Positions 55,950-64,000 of a stretch of DNA of 64,000 bases are shown piece by piece; within the stretch, counting starts at the first letter, position 1; each line of letters starts with the position of its first letter. Below the pieces are notes generated by a model. That model was given only the letters and a program-made list of their open reading frames with translations. It was not told the DNA's origin and did not search any database. Source of the stretch: Tyzzerella sp. An114 (GTDB taxonomy: Bacteria > Bacillota > Clostridia > Lachnospirales > Anaerotignaceae). The stretch is from assembly GCF_002161055.1 (NCBI RefSeq), contig NZ_NFLT01000002.1, positions 240,695 through 304,694 on the forward strand, in the 5' to 3' direction. The position numbers and the translations under genes are program-made.

Positions 55950-56022
55950 AGCCGAAAACGTGACTTGAACACGCGACCTGCTCATTACGAGGGAGCTGCT
56001 CTACCAACTGAGCTATTTCGGC
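55950..56022 (-). tRNA. tRNA-Thr (anticodon CGT)
   Basis: On the minus strand acceptor GCCGAAA pairs with TTTCGGC; D arm GCTC-GAGC with AGTTGGTA; anticodon loop CTCGTAA gives CGU, reading ACG; T arm GCGTG-CACGT with TTCAAGT. The last pair of the anticodon stem is C-T. Total 73 bases including the discriminator; CCA is not encoded. It is a lone tRNA gene. Confidence 0.93.
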
Positions 56023-56163
56023 ATATTTATTCATTATTTATGAACAAGTGTATTATAACATAGTGAATTTTCATTTTCAATTATTTAAAATCTATAAAGT
56101 GTATATTTACTTTTATATATTATGATAATATAATAAAAATATAACGAAGAAGGGAGCGATAAT

Positions 56164-56400
56164 ATGACTAAGTTTGACGTTATTGTTGATAATTTGATGG
56201 AGCGTTTTAGAACATTTAATGCTTTAGATGTAGGAGTTTTCAAAACATGTATTCTCTTATTAGGCATTATTATAGGTATGTACTCCAGCCAAAAAATTAA
56301 AAAGTTTGCTCCATATTTATGGTTTATGTTTGCATTAGCTTATGTTTATGTTGCAATAAAACTTATAAGAGCTGAAGTTGATGATTTAGATTGGGATTAA
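56164..56400 (+). CDS. Small two-helix membrane protein before the pst operon
   Basis: 78 residues: an amphipathic start, MTKFDVIVDNLMERFRTFNALDVGVFK, then two hydrophobic helices, TCILLLGIIIGMYSS and APYLWFMFALAYVYVAIKLI, and an acidic tail. I recall similar short proteins ahead of phosphate transport genes in Lachnospiraceae, sometimes named permease of a phosphate ABC transporter, but it lacks any transporter domain. AGGGAG precedes the ATG. A terminator separates it from pstS. Confidence 0.7.
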   Translation: MTKFDVIVDNLMERFRTFNALDVGVFKTCILLLGIIIGMYSSQKIKKFAPYLWFMFALAYVYVAIKLIRAEVDDLDWD

Positions 56401-56410
56401 TTAATATTCA

Positions 56411-56438
56411 AAGTGCTGTAAAAACAGCACTTTTTTTA
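56411..56438 (+). terminator. Terminator before pstS
   Basis: AAGTGCTGT pairs with ACAGCACTT around a 4-base loop, then TTTTT. Confidence 0.88.
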
Positions 56439-56462
56439 TGTTAATAATTAGGTACAAAGACT

Positions 56463-56516
56463 TTTACATTCTCTTAACAAACAGAATATATTCTTTTAAC
56501 AATGTATTGTTATTAT
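56463..56516 (+). promoter_or_regulatory. PhoP-box array and promoter of pstS
   Basis: TTTACA (56463), TTAACA (56474) and TTAACA (56496) lie 11 and 22 bp apart, the helical spacing of B. subtilis-type PhoP repeats, with one degenerate position between. TATTAT at 56511-56516 is a suitable -10. Phosphate-starvation control by PhoP is thus likely. Confidence 0.7.
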
Positions 56517-56592
56517 ATCATCGTAAGTTAAAACAAACAAAAAAATAATAAACAAAACAAAAAGAAGAAGGATTTTTGGGAGGATTTTAAGA

Positions 56593-57471
56593 ATGAAAAA
56601 ATTAATAGCAGGTTTATGTATATTAGCGATGGCTTTTTCAATGACAGCTTGCGGTTCATCAGACACTGCATCTGATAATGGAACAGCTCAGGAAACTGAA
56701 CAGAGTGGAACAGAAGAGGGAGTTACTGGAACAGTTTCTGTTGTAGGTTCAACAACAGTTCAGCCTGTTGCACAGAGTATTGCCGACGAGTTTGCATCAG
56801 TTGAACCTGGTATCAGTGTTGAAGTACAGGGTGTTGGTTCATCAGCAGGTATTAAAGCTGCAATTGATGGAACAGCTGACATTGGAGCTTCATCAAGAGA
56901 GCTTAAAGAAGAAGAAAAAGCAACAGGCATCACAGAACATGTGCTTGCATATGACGGAATTGCTGTTGTAGTAAACACTGCAAACCCTGTAAAAGACCTT
57001 GATTCTGAAACAGTTAAGAAAATATTTGAAGGTGAAATTACAAACTGGAAAGAAGTTGGCGGAAATGATGAAGATATCGTTGTAATAAGCCGTGAATCTG
57101 GTTCAGGTACAAGAGATGCTTTTGAGGAAATGATGGAGCTTACAGAAGAAGTTGACGGAAAAGCAATTCCTACATTAAGAGAAGACGCTCTTATTTGTGA
57201 AGGTAACGGTGCTGTTAAAGCAAGTGTTGCTTCAAAAACAAACTCAATTGCTTATCTTTCACTTGGATATGTTGATGACACTATGAACACAGTATCAATT
57301 GACGGAGTTGCTCCTACTGTTGAAACAGTAAAATCAGGAGAATATAAAATTTCAAGACCACTCCTTCTTGTTACAAATGGAGAAGTTTCAGAAGCTACAC
57401 AGAAATATCTTGACTACTGCCTTGATGAAGGACAGACAATTGTTTCTGAAAACTACATATCAATTAAATAA
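56593..57471 (+). CDS. pstS: Phosphate ABC transporter, phosphate-binding lipoprotein
   Basis: 292 residues. MKKLIAGLCILAMAFSMTAC is a lipoprotein signal with Cys20, followed by an S/D/T/E-rich linker. Phosphate-binding motifs: VSVVGSTTVQPVAQSIADEF, GVGSSAGIKAAIDGTADIGASSREL, and SRESGSGTRDAFEEMM, whose Ser, Arg and Thr hold the anion; TNSIAYLSLGYVD follows. It captures phosphate outside the membrane for PstCAB. GGGAGG precedes the ATG. Confidence 0.97.
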   Translation: MKKLIAGLCILAMAFSMTACGSSDTASDNGTAQETEQSGTEEGVTGTVSVVGSTTVQPVAQSIADEFASVEPGISVEVQGVGSSAGIKAAIDGTADIGASSRELKEEEKATGITEHVLAYDGIAVVVNTANPVKDLDSETVKKIFEGEITNWKEVGGNDEDIVVISRESGSGTRDAFEEMMELTEEVDGKAIPTLREDALICEGNGAVKASVASKTNSIAYLSLGYVDDTMNTVSIDGVAPTVETVKSGEYKISRPLLLVTNGEVSEATQKYLDYCLDEGQTIVSENYISIK

Positions 57472-57481
57472 TAAATTATAT

Positions 57482-57517
57482 AAAAAAGAGTCTGTTATAT
57501 TACAGGCTCTTTTTTTA
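57482..57517 (+). terminator. Terminator/attenuator between pstS and pstC
   Basis: AAAAAAGAGTCTGT pairs with ACAGGCTCTTTTTT (one G-T pair) around a 6-base loop, then T. It would limit read-through, giving more PstS than permease. Confidence 0.88.
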
Positions 57518-57518
57518 C

Positions 57519-57585
57519 TTAACATGGTTTTAACATTGAAACTACATATTTTAACATATATAACATATGGGTTTAACAATATAAT
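57519..57585 (+). promoter_or_regulatory. Second PhoP-box array and internal promoter before pstC
   Basis: TTAACA occurs at 57519, 57530, 57551 and 57573, with ACTACA at 57541 filling the gap, so most steps are close to 11 bp. TATAAT at 57580-57585 follows directly. pstCAB-phoU therefore seem to have their own PhoP-controlled promoter downstream of the pstS terminator. Confidence 0.65.
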
Positions 57586-57632
57586 ATTAAAATCTCTTTG
57601 TAATAAAAAATAAAAGGAGTGTTGATTACTGT

Positions 57633-58583
57633 ATGAACGGTAATGCTTTAGGCGGAGCTATCCAGAATGGTTATGAAAAAGTAAATATGATGGATAAAGA
57701 GCCACAGAAAAAAACAAAAAAACTTACATTGTCAGATATATATGAAATTATAGCAAAAATAATATTCTTACTATGTGCCGGAGTTTCAGTGTTTGGTGTT
57801 TGTATAATAACATTTTATATATTTGTTATGGGACTTCCTGCAATATTTGAAATCGGCATAGCGGATTTTATAGCGGGAACAAAGTGGATGCCTAGTGCTG
57901 AAATATTTGGAATACTTCCAATGATAATTGGTAGTGTTTATGTAACAATAGGTGCTGTAATAATAGGTGTTCCTGTTGGAATACTTACATCAGTTTATAT
58001 GAGTGAATATGCACCAAAACCTATACTGAAAATTTTAAATCCTGCTGTTGAACTTCTTGCAGGTATACCTTCAGTAGTATATGGTTTCTTTGGTCTTGTT
58101 GTTATAGTACCACTTATAAATGATACATTGGGAGGAAAAGGAGCAGGAAGCTCACTTCTTGCCGCTTCAATAATACTTGGAGTTATGATACTTCCTACAA
58201 TTATTACAACAACAAAAACAGCTCTCTCAGCTGTTCCTAAAAAATATAAAGAAGGAGCTTATGCTCTTGGTGCAACAAAAGTACATACAATATTTACAGT
58301 TCTTATACCAGCCGCAAAATCTGGCGTTTTCTCTGGAATTGTTCTTGGTATAGGACGTGCCATAGGCGAGACAATGGCAGTTATACTTGTAGCAGGTAAC
58401 TCTGTAATTATCCCAGAAAGCATAACAGACCCTGTAAGAACAATGACTGCAAATATAGCCATAGAGATGGGTTATTCAACAGGACTTCATCAGGAAGCTC
58501 TTTTTGCAACAGGCGTAATATTATTTGTTTTTATAATGAGTTTAAATGTTGTTCTTCACTTCATTCAGAAAAAAGAGGGGTAA
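57633..58583 (+). CDS. pstC: Phosphate ABC transporter permease PstC
   Basis: 316 residues, about six membrane helices. ILPMIIGSVYVTIGAVIIGVPVGILTSVYMSEYAPKPILKILNPAVELLAGIPSVVYGFFGLVVIVPLI and the EAA loop YKEGAYALGATKVHTIFTVLIPAAKSGVFSGIVLGIGRAIGETMAVILVAGN are typical of PstC. A charged N-terminal extension of about 30 residues precedes the first helix; a later ATG at 57687 or 57690 is a possible start. It forms the channel with PstA. Confidence 0.95.
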   Translation: MNGNALGGAIQNGYEKVNMMDKEPQKKTKKLTLSDIYEIIAKIIFLLCAGVSVFGVCIITFYIFVMGLPAIFEIGIADFIAGTKWMPSAEIFGILPMIIGSVYVTIGAVIIGVPVGILTSVYMSEYAPKPILKILNPAVELLAGIPSVVYGFFGLVVIVPLINDTLGGKGAGSSLLAASIILGVMILPTIITTTKTALSAVPKKYKEGAYALGATKVHTIFTVLIPAAKSGVFSGIVLGIGRAIGETMAVILVAGNSVIIPESITDPVRTMTANIAIEMGYSTGLHQEALFATGVILFVFIMSLNVVLHFIQKKEG

Positions 58584-58590
58584 TTGATAT

Positions 58591-59517
58591 ATGTTAAAAT
58601 GGTTAGCTTTAATAATTCTCATAATAGCCCTTATAAAACCGGTCTGTTATGTTATAAATAATACATTAAGCACAGAAGCACTTAAGAAAATTTCAAAGTC
58701 TAAAGATGTTATTTTAAAAATTTTGATTGGTGTTTCAGCAGTTTTTACTTGCGGTATACTTATATGGATAATATTCTACATAGTATTTAATGGTATAAGC
58801 GGAATTGATATTGAATTTTTAACAACAGCACCTTTTAAAGATGAGGGTGGTGTACTTCCTATGATTATAAGTACTATATGGATAGTATTTATAGCTCTTA
58901 TAATATCAACTCCAATAGGTATTGGAGCAGCTATATATCTTAATGAATATGCTAAACCGGGAAAAGTTGTAACTGTAATAAGATTTGCAATAGAAAGTCT
59001 TGCTGGTATTCCTTCTATTATATATGGTCTTTTCGGTCTTATATTCTTTGTTACAATGCTTAAATTTAGCTACTCAATACTTGCCGGAGCATTGACAGTA
59101 AGTATAATGGTTCTTCCTGTAATTATAAGAACAACAGAGGAGTCATTAAAAACTGTACCTAACAGTTATAGAGAAGGTAGTCTTGCTCTTGGTGCATCAA
59201 AAATAAGAACTGTTATAAAAGTTGTTCTTCCTTCTGCTATACCTGGAATACTTTCAGGAGTAATACTTAGTATAGGTAGAATTGTGGGAGAGACAGCTGC
59301 TATATATATGACAGCAGGTATGGTTCCAAAAGTTCCTGAAACTATAATGAACTCAGGTCGTACACTTTCAGTTCATCTTTACCTCCTTGCAAAAGAGGGT
59401 ATATCATTTGAAAAAGCATATGCAACAGCAACAGTACTTATAGTTATTGTAGCTATAATAAACTTCTGTGCAAACTCAGTTGCTAAATTCTTAAATAGAA
59501 ATACAGTAATGAAATAA
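58591..59517 (+). CDS. pstA: Phosphate ABC transporter permease PstA
   Basis: 308 residues, six core helices plus an N-terminal one (LKWLALIILIIALIKPVCYVI). GGVLPMIISTIWIVFIALIISTPIGIGAAIYLNEYAKPGKVVTVIRFAIESLAGIPSIIYGLFGLIFFV and the coupling loop YREGSLALGASKIRTVIKVVLPSAIPGILSGVILSIGRIVGETAAIYMTAG mark PstA. It begins seven bases after pstC. Confidence 0.95.
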   Translation: MLKWLALIILIIALIKPVCYVINNTLSTEALKKISKSKDVILKILIGVSAVFTCGILIWIIFYIVFNGISGIDIEFLTTAPFKDEGGVLPMIISTIWIVFIALIISTPIGIGAAIYLNEYAKPGKVVTVIRFAIESLAGIPSIIYGLFGLIFFVTMLKFSYSILAGALTVSIMVLPVIIRTTEESLKTVPNSYREGSLALGASKIRTVIKVVLPSAIPGILSGVILSIGRIVGETAAIYMTAGMVPKVPETIMNSGRTLSVHLYLLAKEGISFEKAYATATVLIVIVAIINFCANSVAKFLNRNTVMK

Positions 59518-59545
59518 TTTGAAACATATATAAGGAGAAATAGTA

Positions 59546-60304
59546 ATGCAAGATAAAATTAAATTTTCAATAAAGGATACAAATCTTCATTATGGAAGTT
59601 TTCACGCTCTTAAAGATATTAATATGGAAATTCCAGAGAAAAAAATCACCGCTTTTATAGGTCCTTCAGGATGTGGGAAGTCTACTCTCTTAAAGACACT
59701 CAACAGAATGAATGACCTTGTTGAAGGCGTAAAAATAGATGGCGAAATTAGACTTGACGGAAAAGACATATATGGCGAGACTGATGTCATAGACTTAAGA
59801 AAAAGAGTGGGTATGGTATTTCAGCAACCCAACCCTTTCCCAATGAGTATCTATGACAACATCGCCTATGGTCCAAGAACTCATGGTATAAAGAAAAAAT
59901 CTGAGCTTGATGATATTGTTGAAAAAAGTCTTAGAGATGCTGCTATATGGGACGAAGTTAAAGATAGACTTAAGAAAAACGCCTTAGGTCTTTCTGGTGG
60001 ACAGCAGCAGAGAATTTGTATTGCAAGAGCTCTTGCTGTAAAACCTGATGTACTTCTTATGGACGAACCTACAAGTGCTCTTGATCCTATATCAACACTT
60101 AAAATAGAGGACCTTGCTGTTGAGCTTAAAAATGATTATACTATTATAATGGTTACTCATAATATGCAGCAGGCAAGCAGAATTTCTGATTATACATCAT
60201 TCTTCCTTCTTGGTGAGGTTGTTGAATTTAATGAGACAGACACAATATTTAATACACCTCGTGACAAGAGAACAGAAGATTATATAACAGGCCGTTTCGG
60301 TTGA
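59546..60304 (+). CDS. pstB: Phosphate ABC transporter ATP-binding protein
   Basis: 252 residues. Walker [22 protein letters not shown]-loop [25 protein letters not shown] (a PstB hallmark), signature [36 protein letters not shown], and switch His in [29 protein letters not shown]. It energises PstCA. AAGGAGA precedes the ATG. Confidence 0.97.
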   Translation: MQDKIKFSIKDTNLHYGSFHALKDINMEIPEKKITAFIGPSGCGKSTLLKTLNRMNDLVEGVKIDGEIRLDGKDIYGETDVIDLRKRVGMVFQQPNPFPMSIYDNIAYGPRTHGIKKKSELDDIVEKSLRDAAIWDEVKDRLKKNALGLSGGQQQRICIARALAVKPDVLLMDEPTSALDPISTLKIEDLAVELKNDYTIIMVTHNMQQASRISDYTSFFLLGEVVEFNETDTIFNTPRDKRTEDYITGRFG

Positions 60305-60337
60305 TTATATATTTTTAAAAGGAGAAATGATATTATT

Positions 60338-60994
60338 ATGAGAAATGAATTTCAAAACAGACTTTGTGAACTTCACAAAGAAATAATGAAGATGAATACA
60401 ACCATTGAAAAAACAATGGATATGCTTATTGAAGGCATGGAAAAAAGAGATAGAGCAATTCTTGATGAAGTTATAGAAAGAGATAATATAGTTGATAATC
60501 TTGAGGCTGATATAGAAAAAATGTGCATAAGTCTTATACTTAGAGAACAGCCAGTAGCTTTTGACCTTAGAAATGTTACATCTATTCTTAAAATTATAAC
60601 AGACCTTGAAAGAATTGCTGACCACTGTACAGATATTGCTAAATACCTTATAGAGATAATAGATAGCTCTGATAAATATCTTTTTGATACAAAAGATATT
60701 TCAAATATGTCATTTATTGTAAAAGAAATGATTACTTCAACAACAGAATGTTATATAAAATCAGATGAAATAAAAGCTAGAGACATTTCTTTAAGTGACG
60801 ATAAAGTTGATGCATATTTTACAGATATTGTTACAAGTATTGAAAGTATTATGGAAAGAGATAGTTCAAAGATATTCCAAGGGGTAAGATTTTTATATAT
60901 AGTAAAATATCTTGAAAGAATTGCTGACCATTCTACAAACATATGTGAATGGATAATTTATAGAGTTACTGGAGAACATATACAGTATAATTAA
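60338..60994 (+). CDS. phoU: Phosphate signalling protein PhoU
   Basis: 218 residues, all helical, made of two three-helix PhoU repeats with the metal-binding pattern ERDNIVDNLEADIEKMCISLILREQPVAFDLR and two ERIADHCTDIAKY / ERIADHSTNICEWIIY motifs. It links PstSCAB activity to the PhoR/PhoP kinase pair so that the regulon is shut when phosphate is plentiful. Last gene of the pst operon. Confidence 0.97.
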   Translation: MRNEFQNRLCELHKEIMKMNTTIEKTMDMLIEGMEKRDRAILDEVIERDNIVDNLEADIEKMCISLILREQPVAFDLRNVTSILKIITDLERIADHCTDIAKYLIEIIDSSDKYLFDTKDISNMSFIVKEMITSTTECYIKSDEIKARDISLSDDKVDAYFTDIVTSIESIMERDSSKIFQGVRFLYIVKYLERIADHSTNICEWIIYRVTGEHIQYN

Positions 60995-61009
60995 TTATAT
61001 ATGTATTTA

Positions 61010-61036
61010 AAAACAGATGCCTTGCATCTGTTTTTT
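61010..61036 (+). terminator. Terminator of the pst operon
   Basis: AAAACAGATGC pairs with GCATCTGTTTT around CTT, then T. Confidence 0.92.
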
Positions 61037-61112
61037 ATTTTTATGTTTAAATAAAAACAAAATATGATATAATGTTTATAGAATTTTTAAAATTTTGGGG
61101 AGGAATATAGGT

Positions 61113-62015
61113 ATGTATGCGATAATTGACGTAGGTTCTAATACTATAAGACTTACTGTTTACAGAGTTACAGGAGAAGACTTTAAAATACTTTTTAATC
61201 AAAAAGTTATGGCTGGTCTTGCTGGTTATGTTGAGGACAATAAAATAACACAGGAAGGTATTGATACAGCATGTAATGCTCTTTTAAAATTCAAATCAAT
61301 TGTAGAAAATTTTGATATAGGCAATTTACTTGTATTTGCAACAGCTTCTCTTAGAAATGTTGATAATACAGATGATGCTGTTACACAGATATATAACAGA
61401 ACAGGAATAAATATTGAAATTGTTTCTGGTGAAGAAGAAGCTGAACTTGATTTTGAAGGGGCTACACATAATATTATAGATATGAACAACGGAATACTTG
61501 TTGATATTGGTGGTGGAAGTACAGAGCTTGTTTCTTATGGTAGCAAAAAAATTATAAATGCTATAAGTATACCTCTTGGTTCACTTAAACTTTATAAAAA
61601 ATGTGTTGATAATATAATACCTACAAAATCTGAAAATGAAAAACTTAATAAAACATCTGTTAAAGAAATTGAGAAAGTAAAGGATATTAAGAAAGAAAAA
61701 TATTCTATTATATGTGGTGTAGGTGGTACAATTCGTGCTGTATTAAAACTTAATAACTTTATGTTTAAAGCTCCATCAGATAATAGAACAATACTTTTTT
61801 CAAATCTTGAAAAAATGCTTGATATATTGAAAAAAGGTGAAAATGAGGCTATAAATGCTATTCTTAAAGTATGTCCTGACCGTATTCATACAATAATACC
61901 TGGTCTCACACTTTTGTACAATATTGCAAAATATTATAGCTGTGATGTTATAATGGTAAGCAGTTATGGAGTTCGTGAAGGTTATCTTTATAGCAGAGTA
62001 ATTAACAATAGATAA
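61113..62015 (+). CDS. ppx: Ppx/GppA family phosphatase
   Basis: 300 residues from the ATG at 61113 (GGGGAGG upstream). ASKHA fold: YAIIDVGSNTIRLTVYRV, VFATASLRNVDNTDDAV, IEIVSGEEEAELDFEGA, and the nucleotide loop GILVDIGGGSTELVSYG, then SIICGVGGTIRAVLKL. It contains only the two-domain core, shorter than E. coli Ppx. Such proteins hydrolyse polyphosphate or pppGpp; the place next to pst-phoU favours polyphosphate, but this is inference. Confidence 0.92.
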   Translation: MYAIIDVGSNTIRLTVYRVTGEDFKILFNQKVMAGLAGYVEDNKITQEGIDTACNALLKFKSIVENFDIGNLLVFATASLRNVDNTDDAVTQIYNRTGINIEIVSGEEEAELDFEGATHNIIDMNNGILVDIGGGSTELVSYGSKKIINAISIPLGSLKLYKKCVDNIIPTKSENEKLNKTSVKEIEKVKDIKKEKYSIICGVGGTIRAVLKLNNFMFKAPSDNRTILFSNLEKMLDILKKGENEAINAILKVCPDRIHTIIPGLTLLYNIAKYYSCDVIMVSSYGVREGYLYSRVINNR

Positions 62016-62068
62016 TACTACAATTATATTTTTTATTATATGTAGTAAACCTGAAAGGAGTATTAAAA

Positions 62069-63055
62069 ATGGATTATTACGGAACTCTTGGTCCTTCCTG
62101 TAATGATGAAAATATATTATCTAAAATGATTGATGAAGGTATGACAGGGATAAGATTAAATCTTTCTCATGGAGACCTTGAAGATAATAAAGAGTATATT
62201 GAAAAACTTAGAAAAGCGGAAAATATAACAGGGAAAAAAATGAAACTTCTTATAGACCTTAAAGGGCCAGAGCTTAGAACTGGAACTTTAAAAGCTCCTA
62301 TAAATATTTCAGAAGGTGAAAAAATTATTATAGGAGAGGGAGGAATAATAGATGTACCTTCTATAATTTTTGGTTCTATAAATAATAATCAACAAATACT
62401 TATTGATGATGGTAAAATACTTATTCAGGTTGAAAGCTTTGATGAAAAAAGTGCCCTTTGTGTTGTTTTAAGAGGAGGAACTCTTAAATCAAGTAAAAGT
62501 ATGGCTTTTCCAGAAGCTAATATAAATCCTCCAACACTTACAGACAGTGACAGACTTAATATATCAAAAGCTTTAGAATATGGCGTTACAGGTGTAATGC
62601 TTCCTTTTGTTAGGAATAAACAGGACCTTATATGTCTTAGAGATGAGCTTTTAAAATCTAACTGTGAAAATATAGAGATATTGGCTAAAATAGAAAATAA
62701 AAGTGGAATAGAAAAACTTGATGAGCTTATGGATTTTGCAGACTCTTTTGTAATAGCAAGGGGAGATTTGGGAAATTCTATGGATTTATGGGAACTTCCA
62801 AAGGCTCAAAAAGTTATTGCAGAAAAATGCAGAAAATATAATAAACCATTTATGATAGTGACACAAATGTTGGATTCTATGCATACAAAAAAAGTTCCAA
62901 CAAGAGCAGAGGTTCTTGATATTTTTAATGCTGTTGTTGATGGTGCAAGTTCTATAATGCTTACAGGAGAAACAGCAGCTGGAAACTATCCTGTTGAGTC
63001 AATGAGATATCTTGTAAAAACAGGAGAAGAAGCTCTAAAATATATTAATAAATAA
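62069..63055 (+). CDS. Compact pyruvate kinase lacking the C-terminal domain
   Basis: 328 residues against about 470-590 for usual bacterial enzymes. Present: a shortened N-terminus (MDYYGTLGPSC), IRLNLSHGDLEDN, LLIDLKGPELRTG, a small B domain (about 70-150), AFPEANINPPTLTDSDRLNISKALEYGVTGVMLPFVR, catalytic lysine in EILAKIENKSGIE, FVIARGDLGNSM and FMIVTQMLDSMHTKKVPTRAEVLDIFNAVVDGASSIMLTGETAAGNYPVESMRYLV. The allosteric C domain is absent, so control by effectors should differ. A stop in good context and continuing operon argue against accidental truncation. It starts 53 bp after ppx. Confidence 0.9.
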   Translation: MDYYGTLGPSCNDENILSKMIDEGMTGIRLNLSHGDLEDNKEYIEKLRKAENITGKKMKLLIDLKGPELRTGTLKAPINISEGEKIIIGEGGIIDVPSIIFGSINNNQQILIDDGKILIQVESFDEKSALCVVLRGGTLKSSKSMAFPEANINPPTLTDSDRLNISKALEYGVTGVMLPFVRNKQDLICLRDELLKSNCENIEILAKIENKSGIEKLDELMDFADSFVIARGDLGNSMDLWELPKAQKVIAEKCRKYNKPFMIVTQMLDSMHTKKVPTRAEVLDIFNAVVDGASSIMLTGETAAGNYPVESMRYLVKTGEEALKYINK

Positions 63056-63066
63056 AGGAGAAAAAT

Positions 63067-63882
63067 ATGTCAGCAAGTACAATACAGACTATAATAAATT
63101 CTGCCCTTGGCGCATTTACTTTAGAAAAACTTGGGTCAGCAATATTAGTTTTTATAGTATGTTATATAGTATCAAAAATATTAATGAGAGTTTTATCAAA
63201 GATAATAAAGAAACTTCCTTTTGATAAAACTTTTACAGGATTTGTAAATGCTTCTATAAAACTTATACTTTATTTTATAACTGGTATAATAGTTGCAGAT
63301 TCCCTTGGAATTGACCCAAGGTCTCTTATAGCACTTTTAAGTGTGGCAGGTCTTGCAGTTTCTCTTGCTATACAAGATACACTTTCTAATATTGCTAATG
63401 GTCTTGTTATACTTGTATCAAAACCTTTTATTGTTGGTGATTTTGTTGAAATTGGAGGCGTAAGTGGAATTGTAAAAGTTATAAGCCTTAACTATACAAA
63501 AATAGTAACATACGATAATAAGGTTATATATATACCAAACAGTGATATTTCAGCTGGTAAAATAATAAATTATACAGATGAAAAACTTAGACGTGTTGAT
63601 ATTAATGTTACAGCTGCCTATGAATCACCTATGGAAAATGTGAAAAAAGCCCTTTTTGAGGCTGTTGATACAATACCAGAGTTTCACAAAGACCCTAAGC
63701 CATTTATATGTACAGTGGCTTATAGAGATAGTAATATAGAGTATGGAATAAGAGCTTGGACAGACACAGAAAATTATTGGACTGCATATTTTGCTCTTAT
63801 GGATAATATTGCTGTAATGTTTAAAAAGTATAATGTTGAAATGACATACAACCATTTAAAAGTTCATATGGTAGAAAAATAA
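63067..63882 (+). CDS. mscS: Small-conductance mechanosensitive channel (MscS family)
   Basis: 271 residues. Three hydrophobic helices; the pore-lining third helix reads SLIALLSVAGLAVSLAIQDTLSNIANGLVILVSKPFIVGDFVEIGG with the Ala/Gly pattern of MscS. The beta domain follows: GIVKVISLNYTKIVTYDNKVIYIPNSDISAGKIINYT. The cytosolic cage has VAYRDSNIEYGIRAW. It opens under membrane tension. It begins 11 bp after the pyruvate kinase gene. Confidence 0.95.
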   Translation: MSASTIQTIINSALGAFTLEKLGSAILVFIVCYIVSKILMRVLSKIIKKLPFDKTFTGFVNASIKLILYFITGIIVADSLGIDPRSLIALLSVAGLAVSLAIQDTLSNIANGLVILVSKPFIVGDFVEIGGVSGIVKVISLNYTKIVTYDNKVIYIPNSDISAGKIINYTDEKLRRVDINVTAAYESPMENVKKALFEAVDTIPEFHKDPKPFICTVAYRDSNIEYGIRAWTDTENYWTAYFALMDNIAVMFKKYNVEMTYNHLKVHMVEK

Positions 63883-63888
63883 TTAATG

Positions 63889-63927
63889 AAAACAGATTTC
63901 TTATTTTTTAAGAAATCTGTTTTTTTA
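63889..63927 (+). terminator. Terminator after mscS
   Basis: AAAACAGATTTCTTA pairs with TAAGAAATCTGTTTT around a 5-base loop, then T. Beyond it to the window end the DNA is AT-rich with no gene seen. Confidence 0.9.
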
Positions 63928-64000
63928 CTAAAAACAAAAAAATAAATTTAAAAATTTTTATAATTTTTAATATAAAATATATTTATTGTATATTATAAGG

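Overview
The window is the chromosome of a low-GC (roughly 30% by eye), spore-forming, Gram-positive anaerobe of the class Clostridia, probably Lachnospirales. The evidence is the intact spoIIAA-spoIIAB-sigF operon, the 3' half of sigK, a Gram-positive PolC, type III glutamine synthetase, a single-chain PurL, and the classic Firmicutes order rpsB-tsf-pyrH-frr-uppS-cdsA-dxr-rseP-ispG-polC. Species cannot be fixed from the sequence alone.

Left end (1-3415): visibly GC-richer foreign DNA. It holds a truncated TrkH/KtrB potassium channel subunit, a TnpV protein and a TnpX/SpoIVCA-type large serine recombinase. The recombinase stop codon lies in a short AATGA sequence, and directly behind it the reading frame continues as the C-terminal half of sigma-K. 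So this is the right end of an element sitting inside sigK, at the position used by the skin elements of Bacillus subtilis and Clostridioides difficile. The left junction and the 5' half of sigK are outside the window.

3.8-7.5 kb (minus strand): a YclNOPQ-like iron-siderophore ABC importer. Its first permease seems to have ATC where ATG is expected.

7.8-19.3 kb: a large L-ascorbate (ula) catabolic cluster behind a strong promoter and a periodic TCATAAA array. The gene order is ulaG, ulaC, ulaA, ulaB, a DeoR-type regulator, ulaE, an unrecognised cytosolic propeller-like protein, a HAD phosphatase, rpe, ulaF, an FSA-type transaldolase and a split transketolase. It would feed ascorbate carbon into the pentose phosphate pathway, but no ulaD decarboxylase is present.

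19.5-36.1 kb: a HAD phosphatase, glnN, the spoIIA operon, a zinc-ribbon protein, purL, a 32-residue membrane peptide, gapA, a second transaldolase, comM, dprA and topA.

36.2-50.7 kb: the translation, cell-envelope and isoprenoid block from rpsB to polC. A small HNH-nuclease/DUF1810 pair sits between tsf and pyrH. A lipoprotein follows polC.

50.8-64 kb: a glycosyltransferase, purC-purF-purB (purF and purB overlap), a small coiled-coil-like protein, tRNA-Thr, a small membrane protein, and pstS-pstC-pstA-pstB-phoU with two PhoP-box-like arrays. A Ppx/GppA phosphatase, a compact pyruvate kinase and an MscS channel follow. Strong hairpin terminators separate most units.
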